Assembly: GCA_022385755.1 (NCBI GenBank)
Contig: MU278354.1
Coordinates: 822,805 to 886,804, forward strand
DNA length: 64,000 bases
Source: Trametopsis cervina
Taxonomy: Eukaryota; Basidiomycota; Agaricomycetes; Polyporales; Irpicaceae
Direction of reading: 5' to 3'
Below are positions 1 through 11,400 of this stretch, piece after piece. Position 1 is the stretch's first letter; every line of letters starts with the position of its first letter. Made by a program: the position numbers and the translations under genes. The notes beneath the pieces were generated by a model. That model saw nothing but the letters and a program-made list of their open reading frames with translations. It was not told the origin of the DNA and did no database searches.

Positions 1-460
1 CGCGCTCTTCACACATCTGCGGCCTCGTGGACGCGGGCAGGGCGGAGGACAGGGACATATGGAGGCAGTGAGGGAGCGCGCGAGCGAGGAGAGTGATGCG
101 CTTGAGGCTGTTATGAGGGAGATGTATGGTGCTGGGTGGGATCCGGAGGGTGGGTATGCGTATGCAGGTGGGGTTGGGAGAGCCGCCAGGAAGGCGGAGA
201 AGGAAGTCAAGGTGAAGGAGAAAGAGAAAGAGAATGTGGACGAGAAGGAACGCAAGAAGGTGGAAGAGAGCGAGAAGAACGAAGAACAGGAGGCGAGCAC
301 GAAGGCGGGAGTGAAAAGACCGGGGACGGTGTACTCTGTCCCTGGGGAACCTGGGCTGACGGAGACGATGGCGCGGTCGAGGGGGCGACACGCGACGAGC
401 TCGACGCTGAGACTTGTGGACGCGATGGATCCTCCTGAGGACCGCGAGTTCGGGATCTGA
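1..460 (+). CDS. C-terminal part of an unrecognised, charged protein (5' end outside window)
   Basis: The reading frame is open from base 2 to a stop at 458-460, so only the C-terminal ~150 residues are present. The visible part starts Gly/Arg/Gln-rich, passes a short Gly/Tyr-rich stretch, then a highly charged Lys/Glu segment (about residues 60-95) likely to form a solvent-exposed helix or coiled coil, and ends in a Ser/Thr/Arg-rich tail. I recognise no domain, signal peptide or membrane segment. It faces the DUF218 gene tail to tail with a 300 bp gap. Frame and stop are directly visible; the product is unknown. Confidence 0.5.
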   Translation, partial: ALFTHLRPRGRGQGGGQGHMEAVRERASEESDALEAVMREMYGAGWDPEGGYAYAGGVGRAARKAEKEVKVKEKEKENVDEKERKKVEESEKNEEQEASTKAGVKRPGTVYSVPGEPGLTETMARSRGRHATSSTLRLVDAMDPPEDREFGI

Positions 461-760
461 GGAGGTTTAAATTCTGTGTTTTTTTGTGGCTTGAGGAGTC
501 TTGTGTTCTGTCCGTGTATGGTTATTGTATGTCTGTCAATGGATTATTTGGTCTTCAAGTACATTGTGCGCTGTGGACTACGGCGGAGTGGATATATAGC
601 GCGACGTGGCTGAGCACGTCTTTTGGGCGGGGTATACAACTAAGTTCTAAACATAACATAAAACACAGCGAACACAACACTGTCCTCAGCAATAACATCG
701 GTACCCATCCTCTTCATACACCTCTCCTTCCCTGCACCTGCCCCCGCCTGTCCATCGCAC
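461..760. other. intergenic spacer between convergent genes
   Basis: This 300 bp lies between two gene 3' ends. It is AT-richer than the flanking coding DNA. I see no gene or clear structured element; it presumably holds both polyadenylation regions. Confidence 0.5.
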
Positions 761-2014
761 CTACGCGAGCCCATCCCACGGCAACACGCCCGGAAAGACC
801 GCCGTGGGGTCATCCTCTGGACACCACGCAAGGAGGGGCGCGAGGGCGGGGGCGGAGAGCGCGTAGGGCGGGACGCGGTGATGCGGGTTGCGCGCGCGAC
901 GCTTGGAGGCGAGCGAGCCGTGACAGCCGTATGTGTCGTGCGTGAAGGGGGTGTAGCCGTGTGTCATCTGTAACCGTCAGGTTCAGTTAGCTTTCTTCAC
1001 AAAACACAATCTCGAACGGCAAGAAAACAGAGAAACACACCTCCCCATCCTTCGCCCCCTCCCCCTGCCCCTCAGCATCAACCCCTACATACACAAACCT
1101 CACACCAGGCCATCTCAGCGCAGCGCGATGTAGCCTCTCAAACCGCGGTTGCTTGAGCGCGAGCCCCACGACTGTGATGCGCGAGGGATAGTGTCCGCCT
1201 GTATGTTCGGCGAAACGGGCGAGGGCGAAGAGCAGGTTTTGGAGGGAGTCGAGCGCGTAGGGGTCTGTTGTTGTTCGGGTGTGGGGTGGGGGTAGGGAGG
1301 GGGTGTTAGGGGATGGGGAGGAGGAGAGGGGAGAAGAGGGAGAGGAGGAGAGGGAGGAGGAGGGGAAGAGGGCGAGGGCGAGTTGGTGGTATGAGGCTGC
1401 TTCCGTTAGCGGGGATGTCGGTTTTGTTTGACCCCTGCTTTTGCGTGAGCGTAGTATACGCTTAAGCGGTGAACGTGCTCACCCGCTGAAGACGAGGAGC
1501 GCGGTCGGGTCTTGCGCTGCGATCGCCACCCTGTCCAAGCGGTTCACTCACAACACACGCAGGGAATGGGATTCAGGGAGACTCACCCGCGTCGAACGTG
1601 CTCAGCATACGCCGCGGCCCGCGCATGCGCGTCGTCGCGCCCGAACGACTCCATCAGCCACGCGTCGGGGTCCGTCGCGTCCCCCGCGCGCGTACCAGTC
1701 CATATACCATGCGCGGGGACGAGGACGAGGTGTTGCAGCCGCGCGTCGGCTTCATCTACATGGTAGCCTAGCGTGTTGTTGCTTCCCAACTTCGGAGGTG
1801 TCTTCGGTGCGGAGGCATAGTAAGAGGAGGTAGGAGGGGAAGAGAACCACAACCGGAGGTTAAGCAGTACAGAAACAGCAGCGAGCGCTGCGAGGAGCGC
1901 AAGCCCGAGATTGGTGATGCGTGCGCGAGAGAGGAGGACCGCGCGTAAAGGGCGAGAGTGCCTTGTGCTTGTGTATCGGGAGGAGGAACGGAAGGAGACG
2001 GGCGTCGGGAGCAT
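761..2014 (-). CDS. DUF218 (YdcF-like) domain protein, N-terminally membrane-anchored
   Basis: Four exons (2014-1587, 1530-1483, 1434-1041, 967-761; introns 56, 48 and 73 nt, all GT-AG) give 358 residues in frame. A basic N-terminus is followed by one hydrophobic segment at about residues 35-52, which suggests a single membrane anchor. The DUF218 fold follows: LVLVPAHGIW, then the strand LLVFSGGQT split over two introns, TSPLTEAASY, and YALDSLQNLLFALARF, ending in TYGCHG and RRARNP blocks. I know these blocks from fungal DUF218 proteins. Bacterial YdcF binds S-adenosylmethionine; the role of the fungal branch is not settled. A Ser/Pro/Leu-rich low-complexity insert (about 1260-1380) interrupts the domain. 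Confidence 0.85.
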
Positions 2015-2089
2015 CGCGCGACGCGTACGGTGGCGGGATGCAATTATTGAGTGGGTGTGTGTGATCGTGTGCGAGGGGTGACTGTGACG

Positions 2090-5000
2090 CGCGTCAGGTC
2101 ACGGGATGTGACAGCCCGGTATGGTATGTTTGAATTTCGCTGATGTCATGACATGACATGACATGTATGTTTGCCTCGAATGTCATGTCGTTGTGTTGTG
2201 TCTCACGGTTCATTCTTACCACGAACGAAGGCTCTGAGTCGTCTCCAACTGAAAGCTTCCGGTGAATGGAATGTACAAGACTATGCACACTGGATATCTC
2301 TTCCTCCCTCTGTACCTGGAATCCTGGAACAATATACAAGGCGATGCATATCGGATATCTCACCCTCCCTCTGTTCCAGGATTCCAGGTACACACCGAAG
2401 CCGAGATAAACCTCGCAGCCTCAACATCATCTCGAAATTGCAGAAGCATTTACGTACGTGATATAAATGCGCGCTGTTGTTGTTTTGTGGTGGGTAACAG
2501 CGGTTCGTGGGTTGTCTGACAGATAGCTCGGTGGCATGTCATGATATGCATGTTGGCCCGAATACCACGTCTGCGTATCTCACGGTTTACGCTTGCGACA
2601 CGAATGAAGACGGACGTTACTGGGCTAGCAACAGAACATCACCAGCGGAGGGATACAGAAGACCACCCGCTCCTTCCAACCATCCTGGATATCTATCCCG
2701 TCCGTTGTTCCTGGTGCATACCGAAGATAAAACGCGCAGCCTGGAAATCTGTCGTGTCGAAATTATCGAAGCATCTATGTCCCTGATATGAATGCGCGCT
2801 TAGATTTTGTTGTGGGTAGCCGCGTTTCCTAGTGGGTGTGACAGCTTGGTATGTTTCTATCTCAAGTTCCAGCTAGATGTCAAGGACATAGTGTGCATGT
2901 TTGACTAGATCTTAATGCTTGTGGTGCGCGCTCGCTGCATGTACGGGGCAGCAATTACTGTTCTAAAGAATTAGGGCGTCGAAGAAACAATGTACAGCAC
3001 CTATGCATCCCTCCCTTTGTTCCCGAAACTTTGCCAGTGGTACACACGCAAAACGCAGGAAGCAAAACGCGCAGTCTAAACATCTCTCGAAATCGTCAAA
3101 GCATTTACGTACGTTATTTTCCGATTTTCCAGCTCCATGTCACGATATGACAAGCTTGTTTGACTAGATGATAGCTTACGCTGCGCGCTCGTAGCGTGCA
3201 TGGGAAGCCGCTGCGCCGCCGGAACAGAAAGTCGCAAGCGAGGCAATATCCGAGACGGATGCGTCTCCGTGTCTGTCCCTGGGATCCTGGTGCACATCGA
3301 AGATCCATGAAGTAGAACGCCCAGGTTCAATCGTTGGGAGCGTTGATGTGAATTAATTTGGGTGCTCAGGTGTGTTGTTGTGGGTTACACCGTTTCCTAG
3401 TTCATCTGACGAGAATCCCACAATTTCTGGCTGGTTGTTATGATATGACTTGTGTGGTTGACCAGATTTCAGTGCTCACGATAAACATATGGGAAGCCGT
3501 TACTTTGCCAGCAACACAAAGCTGCAAGTGGGGCAATATACAAGACAGATACATCTTCGTCCCTGTTCCTGGGATCCTGGTATACACCGAAGTCGCGCGA
3601 AACGAGATGTAAACCCCGACCCCCTCTCTCGATCGTCGGAGTACCTGATCGGAACACGCGCGTACTAGTGCATGTGCGTTGCGGGTTACAGTGTTTCCTC
3701 ATTTACTTGACAGGTATTTCTTGGCTTTCCTGCACGGTGTCATCGCATGCATGTATGTTCGACTTGATGTTATACTCAGAACCCAAGGCTAGGCTAAGCG
3801 GGTAGGAGAATACAGATGGTACTACGACGTACACGACGCACTGGGCATCTCCTCCTCTGTCCATGGCACACCCAGGCCAAAGGCGCGATCTCTCGGGTCG
3901 AGACGTTCGTCTCACCGACGTACGTGATTCAAATGCGCGCTCGGTTAGGCCGTTTCCTGGTTTATTTTATTTGACAGCCTAGTATGTTTCTATCGCAAGT
4001 TCTAGCATGGTGTCCTGATATGCTTGTTTTACTAGATGTTCTTAGTGCTCCCGATGCATGCCTGGACCACCTCACCTAGCAAGAGACGAGCGATACACAC
4101 GACGCATACGCATGTGCATGTGCTGGACATTCCCCCGTCTGCTCATACAGGTTACGGCAAGACGCGCAGTCTAGTCTGGTCCTCCGAGACCTTCGTACCA
4201 CCGGCGTACGTGATTCAGATGCGCGCTCGGGCGTTATTGTGGGCTACAGCGTTTCCTAGTCTATCTGACAGGTACTCTCACCAATATCCAGCTGGATGTC
4301 GCGATATGACTTGTATGGTTGACTCGGACTTGTATTGCTTAGTGTTCATGGGAAGCCGTGGCAACACAAAGCAATAAACAAGACGTGTGCGTCGTGCTCT
4401 TTGTTCCTGGGATGCTGGTATACATCGAAGTAGAACGCCGAGGCTCAATCGTCGGGAGTATTGACCTAAATCAATTTCGGTGCGTCGTTGTGGGTACAGT
4501 AACGGCGTTTCCTAGTTGAGGTGACACCCCGCCACCACGCTTCAATTTCCAGCTCGATATCAATCCCATGGCATGCATGTCCGATCTCTGCGCACAGCGG
4601 GCAATATGCGAGACGGATACGTCTTCGTCCCTGTCCCTGGGATCCTGGTATACATCGAAGATCTACGAAGCAAAACGTGCAGCCTGGGTATTTATCGACA
4701 TTTACTAAGTGCGCGCTCGTAAGTCGTTACTATCGGTAACGTCGTTTCCTGGTTTGTGTGACAGCTTGGTATGTCCGTATGTCGATGTCGTAGCATGCAT
4801 GTCTGACTTGATCTCATGCTTGGTGCTCATGGGAAGTCGTTACTCCGGTGGCAACAGGAAATTACTGGCGAAGCAATACACGAATCGGATACTTCCTCGC
4901 CCCTGCCTATAGGATCCTGGTACACATCGAAGATTACACGAAGTAGAACGCCGAGGTGCAATCGTCGGGAGTGTCGACGTTCATTAATTAATTTGGGTGC

Positions 5001-6960
5001 GCGGGTAGCTTCTGCTCACTGCGCGTTCGGGGCAGAGAGGGAGGCGCTGCAACACAAAGCTGCCGGCACGACAATACAACGCTGTCTATACTGGACATCT
5101 TGTCTTTGCTTCTCGCTGTGTTCCTGCGCAGCTTCGTTGTCTGGAGAGGCGAGATGGTAGAACATGATACGAATGCGCGTCCCGGTGTTCTGTGGTGGGT
5201 AAGAGCGTTTCCTGAACCGTATGACAGCCTCCTTATTGATTATTGATTTGCCAGCTTGGTGTCATGACAGGCATCTTGTGCACGCTACCGGAAAGCCGTT
5301 CCTCTGCTGCCTGGCAGCAGAACTTTGCAAGCGAGGCAATACACGAAACGGATGCATCGTGCTCCTTGTCCCTGGGATCCTAGCACGCACCGGAGATACG
5401 TGTTTTGAATGTCCCTCGGGTGTTTTGTGCGTTACAGCATTTTCTAGTTTATCTGACAGGTATCTCACAATTTTCTAGCTGGATGTTACGATATAACATA
5501 CGCGGTTGACTACATCTCATGCTTAGTGCTCATGATGCATGTATGGGAAGGCAGGTGACGCTCCGGTGGCAACAGGAGATTACTGGCGAGGCAAACGGAT
5601 ACACCTCCCTCCCTGTCCCTGGGACGCTAACATACATCGAAGATGCACTCAGCAGACCACCCAAGCTCAATCGTCGAGAACGCCCACACAAATTAATGTG
5701 GGTGTGCGCGTAAACGTGTTGTGAGTTACAGCATTTCCTCGTTCGTACAACAAGTGCGATATCAAGCTTCATTTCCAGCTCGATGTCATGCACGGGAAGC
5801 TGACACTCTGCTGACAACACAAAGCTCCAAGCAAGGCAACATGCAGGACGCAAATATCCCGCTCCCTATTCCTGGGATCCTAGCATACATCGAAGATTGT
5901 ACGAAGCAAGACAGGTAGGCCGGACATGTTTCGAGATCGTCGGTGCAATTAATTTGTGTGGTATAGGTGATGAAGTTTCCTGGGATGCATGACAAGCTTC
6001 AATTTCGAGCTTGATATCCCCTCCACAACACATCTTCTCTATCAGCTCACCAAGCACTTTTTCCGCGCAGGGCAATAACCACGCCAAAACCGTCGTGCTC
6101 CCAGTTCCTGGGGCCCTACAGTAGCACAAATCGAAGATTGCAGTCGCGCGAAGGCGAAGGCGTCGGGTGGCGACGTAGGGCATGACGCGCGCGAGGCATA
6201 AATTAATTCTGTGCGCGCTTAGGTGGCGGGATAGGAAAGGACGTTGCCAAGTACAGTTCGCGTTGGAATCTATTTCGAGCCAGCCCGATCGTCATGTCAT
6301 GTCAAGGGTGTTCTGCTCGATCACCCGTCGGGGGCATTGTATGACGCTCGCGTCTCGGGAGGCGGGGCTCTGTTAGCTGCGCGCTTGGACGCCGAGATTG
6401 GTGAGGACGTTGCCTACTGTAGTGCGTATTTGGGTTTACTTTCGGCACGACGTTCATGTCCTCGGACCAGATTTTCAGTTCAACATAGCACCACAGGGAG
6501 GGAGACGCTGCAACGCGAGCAGTAAAGCTGCCGGCGGGAGAACAAACAACGCTATCCATACCTGTCAGTGCTTCTCGCTCTGTGTTTGCGCAGCCTTGGT
6601 ATCTGGCGAGTCAAGACAGACGGCAGAAGCGGTTCGTTACGTACGTGATATAAATGCGCGCTTGGATGTGGTGGGTTCTGTTGTTGGAGTGTCTGACAGC
6701 GCGGTATGTTCTACATCTCAGCTTCCGTCTTGATGTTTGTTTGAGTGGATCTTAGGTTCGGGGCTTAGTATGCATTCGAAGCCTGTGTGTGGAGCCATAG
6801 ACACAAGGACTGGACATCCCTCTTATGTTCATAGCAAGACGCACGAAGCGCGAAGCAGAACCCGCCGAATGGCTATCTATCGAGTCAAAGCCGAGACGGT
6901 CGGAATCACCGAACGTACGTACGTACACGAATCATGAATCACGAATCACGCCTGCCCGAA
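2090..6960. repeat. degenerate long-unit tandem repeat array, about 17 units of ~250-330 bp
   Basis: The stretch is filled by diverged direct copies in one orientation. A CCTGGGATCCTGG...CATCGAAG block, or a decayed version of it, ends near 2400, 2726, 3050, 3302, 3592, 3875, 4150, 4430, 4660, 4932, 5140, 5395, 5645, 5895, 6136, 6610 and 6840. Between these, other blocks recur in fixed order: GTTTCCTAG...TCTGACAG (near 2827, 3400, 3692, 3951, 4252, 4507, 4744, 5207, 5442, 5731, 5974), CCAGCTNGATGTCATG, GACTAGAT, CATGGGAAGCCGT, GCAACACAAAGCTGCAAG, and a unit end that is either TACGTGATATAAATGCGCGC or an AATTAATTTGGGTGCG variant. A 25-bp version of the first unit end is identical at 2451-2475 and 6638-6662. 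No open frame persists through the units. I cannot assign it to a known element. Confidence 0.85.
2144..2167. repeat. short ATGAC/CATGA pentanucleotide repeat
   Basis: Consecutive CATGA units sit at the left edge of the long tandem array. They may be a locally expanded copy of the GTCATGACATG block that occurs inside the array units. Confidence 0.7.
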
Positions 6961-8461
6961 CTGACTGGCTGACGTTCGTACAGCGCATCTTACTCATTCC
7001 TCACTCAGCGTTCACCGTGGCAGCGTACCTCAGCGTCGGCGGCTGCGGCTGCGACTTGTCAGTGGAACCCACCCCGATAACCCTGTCCCTGCGTTCTGGC
7101 CCCTGCGCCCTTGTTGACGGGTTTCCACGGATGTAAGCCTCGCAGGGAGGGATGCCACGATGTACGCCTCCCACGGAGCCGTCCACCCTCCGCGTCGCGA
7201 ACGCCACGACGTGCCTGTACTTCCTTTCTTGATGGATGCGCACGTCCCGGGCGGACCGCGTCAACACCATCTTCTGCCAGCTTCTGTGGCTGGCCAGTGC
7301 ACTCGAAATCGACGGAGCGCCGGGTGCGTCGAGAGATCTCGCTCCCATGGCGTGTCACCCGCAGCCGAGTACTGTACGTCGGTCGGGGTCAATGCTCGCC
7401 GCGCTCGTCTGCTGTCTACCCAGCGTCAGAATGGAAGGGGACAAGGGCCCTGAAGATTATGCGAGCATGGATTATGGATTATGCGAGCATGCCGAGACGA
7501 TCTGCGCTGAGCTAGCAGGGGCGTGCGGTATGCTGCCTGCTCATGCTGATTGTGATGGTCCCTGCCTGTAGCGTGTGCTGCTGCGGTGGAGAAGAAGCTC
7601 GCTGGCTTTGCGTTTCGCCGGGATAGGGTACGAGGAACGAGGACGCTCAACATGCTCAAGCGTATGATAAACGTATGTATGTTTTCGCGTTCCATGTTCT
7701 CTCTGTCGTCATCATCGCCATCATCGTCTTCGGGGCCGCCGCTCACCGTTCATCGCAGGATAGGCATCGGGTGTCGGGCGTCGAGTCGAGCGGACGGACG
7801 TGGGTGGCACAATAAATCAAGGGTACACCGAATCTCCGTGCGCACGCCCCGACGAGATCGCGCAGCTGACGGGCGACAAACACCATTCGTCTCCCCTTCG
7901 CACACCGATTGGACGTCCGTCTGGTGATCCCGGCGATTATCCTGGCATCGAAGCACACGCATCCAAGAATTCGAAGAGCCTGTCAGATCACGCATCGCAC
8001 ATCACACATCATCTCATCTCATCCACCTCACCCTCCCGTCTGTCTCTCCCGCAGTACCCCGTTATTCATTAATGAATTCATTGTTTGGATTGTATACACC
8101 CGCCGACGTGCCTGTCTGTTCCTCTGTCCACCAGAGCTCTTCCGCCTACATCCCTGATCGGGCTTATCATCCCCCGCTGAACTCTCCCTCTCCTCGCCTG
8201 GGCTCGCTCGATATCGAATCAGAATTTATCATCATTTCGCGCTCGGTCCATGGGAAACAACACAACCGCGCGAACTCGAATGCAAAACAAAATTCTTTGT
8301 TCGTTGTTCGTCCGTTTCCTGTTTCCTGGTTCCTTATAACTACTGTGGCCCATCAGGAGGAGGGATGCTGTGGCCACCCCCTCCGCCCCCTCTCCCCATT
8401 TCACCTTTCCCTACCGTAGCTCGTCCACGCCCTCGCCCACCCACTCACATTCGTTTCAAGC
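6961..8461. other. long 5' region of the GT2 glycosyltransferase, no gene supported
   Basis: About 1.5 kb between the array and the GT2 start codon. Short frames exist on both strands, but none shows conserved protein features or splice structure. It probably contains the GT2 promoter and leader. Near 7700-7740 there is a short (TCATCATCG)-like run. No tRNA or other RNA gene was seen. Confidence 0.5.
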
Positions 8462-11400
8462 ATGGACTACGACGCGCACGATGCGCTGTTGCATCATATC
8501 TTCAGACAGGTACGTGTTGCCCTCATCCCCCCTGCATCCATATCCCTCCATCCTTCCATCTCCTCCCCTTTCCTCGCCTCCTCCTTTGCTTTCCCTCCCC
8601 CTTCCCTCCCCTCCCCTTCCATTCCCCTCACCTCCCCCCTCCGCCCTTCCCCTCCCCTCCCGCTTTCACTGTCCCCACCCCCTCCCCGCGTCCTTTCCTC
8701 TTCCTCTTCCCCCAATCCCTCCCCTTCCCCTCCCCCGTGTTCGCGCTCCTGATCGTTCGCTTACACCCCCTTACTTCCTCTCACTTACACGTCGCTTACA
8801 CTCCCCAGACGCAAGGCGACGCCTGGTTCAAGCCCTCCGAAGAGAACGTGCACGCCGGCGTATGCTTGCGCGTGTCCAACGGCCGTTTCCGCGTCTTCCC
8901 CTACGAGAACCGGCACCTCGAGCCCTTCGAGGCCGCCGTGCGCGCGCTGAACCCGGTTGTTGCGGTTAAGATTCGCAGCGCGGCGATACATGCTGCGTTG
9001 GCTGCTGTGTGAGTTCCTCTTCCTTATTTTATTTTATTGTTTCCTCTCCGCCTTTTCCCCCTGCTTTTTCCTTTCTGCCCCTCTGCCCTTTTGTGATTTT
9101 TGTGTATTTTTTGTGTGTTTGGGAGAACGAAAGCTAACAAATATTCGTGAATACAGTCGAGAAGATGAAGACGCGGTCTACCTCGACACAGATACGCGCA
9201 TCCAGATCCTCGACACCATCGGCTACCTCCCGCGCGCCGATAAGGAGCAGTGCGGGGCTTTCATCGTAAGTGTCCCCATCTCCTCTCCTCCCTCTTTCCC
9301 GTTCTCCCTCTTCCCTCCCTCCACCCCTCTTTTTCTTCTTTCTTCATCGCATAAAAACTCGGCTGACGCCTCGTAGCGCGACGAACGCGTGCTAATAGTC
9401 TGGGCCTACAACCTCGACACAATCATCGCCACCTGCCGCGACTTCGAAGACAAGCTCATCGCGCTCGTCTGGGCCCAACGCTCCCTCGCCCTCTCTGCCT
9501 CCCATCCTTCCTCCCATCCCTCCTCGCACTCTCCCTCTACCGCCAACCTCGGGAGCGCCACTAATTTGACCGAGAAACCCCCCGCTTCTTCTTCTCCGGA
9601 AGACGTGGCAAACGCGCTCAAAGAGCGCGAAGAGAAGAGGGACAAAGCGAGCAAGAACAAGAACAAGAAAGCAAAGGCGAGATCGTGTGCGCTCTTTGGG
9701 TACTTCGTCTCGAGCCGCGCGGACGTCGAGCAGCACGCGGCCGCGGGCGCGGGAGGGGCGATGGGGGAGAAGGGGCAGCAGCGCCGCCCGATGCGGTTGT
9801 TTGCGCCGCTGTATGGCGGGTTGACGCTTGCTATGGCTACCTGTATGTCCATTCCCCTCCTCTTCCTTTTTTCCTTTATTGTGTTTGAAAAGAGGGAAAG
9901 AGAAAGAGAACGCTGATGCGGGGACGGTGCAGATTTTGTGGGCAGTGGAGTCGCTACGCTCCTCGAAGAGTCCGTGCTCGACGGCTCGTTGACGAGGTTT
10001 TGGTTGTGTGTGACTACGCCGTTTTTGTTCTGCGTCTCGCTCGTACGTCCTCCCCCTCTTTATTTTAATTCAGTTCTCAAGGATTGTGCTGACACCCGCC
10101 CAGTTTTTCTGCTCGCAGATAATCGGAGACGTCGCCATGATGTAAGCCCCCTTTCCTTCCCTCCCAAAAAAAAGAGGAAGCAGACATGGTACTGACGTAC
10201 GATGTGATGATGGTGACAGAGTGGGCCCGGTAGCGCAGTACCACGAGAACTCGAAATACTACTCTGCGATCCCCGCCCCGCCCGACCGCCTCGTCGACAT
10301 GAACCTCCCGCATGTTACTGTTGAGATGCCGGTTTATAAGGAGAGTTTGCAGGAGACTATGTGAGTCCATCCATCACTGAAGCCGAGAGGCTGCCATATT
10401 GATATTCGGCGCTAGCGCGCCCTCGGTATACTCGCTCAAGAAAGCGATGCAGACGTACGCGCGCCAAGGCGGGACCTCCTCCATCTTCGTGCACGACGAC
10501 GGCCTCCAGCTGCTCCCCGAACCCGAACGCGCCGCCCGCATCGCCTTCTACGCAGACAACAACATCGGGTGGGTCGCCCGCCCGCCACACTCCTCCGCGC
10601 CCGACGGGTACAAACGCGCAGGCCGGTTCAAAAAAGCGTCCAACATGAACTTCGGCCTCGCGCTCTCCCTAAAGCTCGAGAAACACCTCGCGGCGATCCT
10701 AGCCGCCGAGGGCGAGGGCGCGGGAGATGATGATGATGGGGAGGAGGACGCGGAGGAACGCGCGCTTGCGCTTGCGATTGAGGAGACGTATGAGGAGAGC
10801 GGACGCCGCGTGAGGCCGTGGGCGCACAACGCGCGTGCGCTGCGCGTCGGCGCCATCATCCTGCTCGTCGACTCCGACACCGTCGTCCCCGAAGACTGTT
10901 TCCGCGACGCCGCGCGCGAATTATCCGCGTGCCCGTCCGTCGCGATCCTGCAGCACGAGTCCGACGTCGTCCAAGTCGCGCACCACTACTTCGAGAACGG
11001 GATCGCGCATTTCACGCGCCGTGTCAACCGGAGCATCTCGTTCGGGACTGCGAACGGGGAGGTCGCCCCGTTCGTGGGGCATAATGCGTTTTTGCGGTGG
11101 GAGGCGCTGCAGGATGCTGCGTTTGTGGATGCGGCGGATGGGGAGAGGAAGATATGGAGCGAGGCGAATGTTAGTGAGGATTTTGATATGGCGTTGAGGT
11201 TGCAGCTTGCGGGGTATATTATAAGATGGGTCACGTATTCGGATGGCGGGTTCAAGGAGGGCGTGTCGCTTACGTGCGATGATGAGCTGAATCGCTGGCA
11301 GAAGTATTCGTATGGTGAGTGCATTCTACACTCTTGCATAGTGCGCAGGAGCTGAAGGGGATGGTGGGTAGGATGCAACGAGCTGATATTCAACCCGCTC

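Noticed and set aside
2090..6960. Could the repeat array be a CRISPR array or an rDNA spacer?
   Set aside because: Units are ~250-330 bp and diverged, not short identical repeats with unique spacers, and there are no cas genes in this eukaryotic DNA. I saw no rRNA or tRNA sequence next to it.
8370..9012. Long overlapping frames rich in Pro/Ser/Leu across GT2 exons 1-2
   Set aside because: They arise from reading through the polypyrimidine intron; the spliced GT2 model explains the DNA.
10077..10880. Opposite-strand frames inside the GT2 gene, and similar antisense frames in RPB1, VPS72 and others
   Set aside because: They are shadows of GC-rich coding DNA without conserved content.
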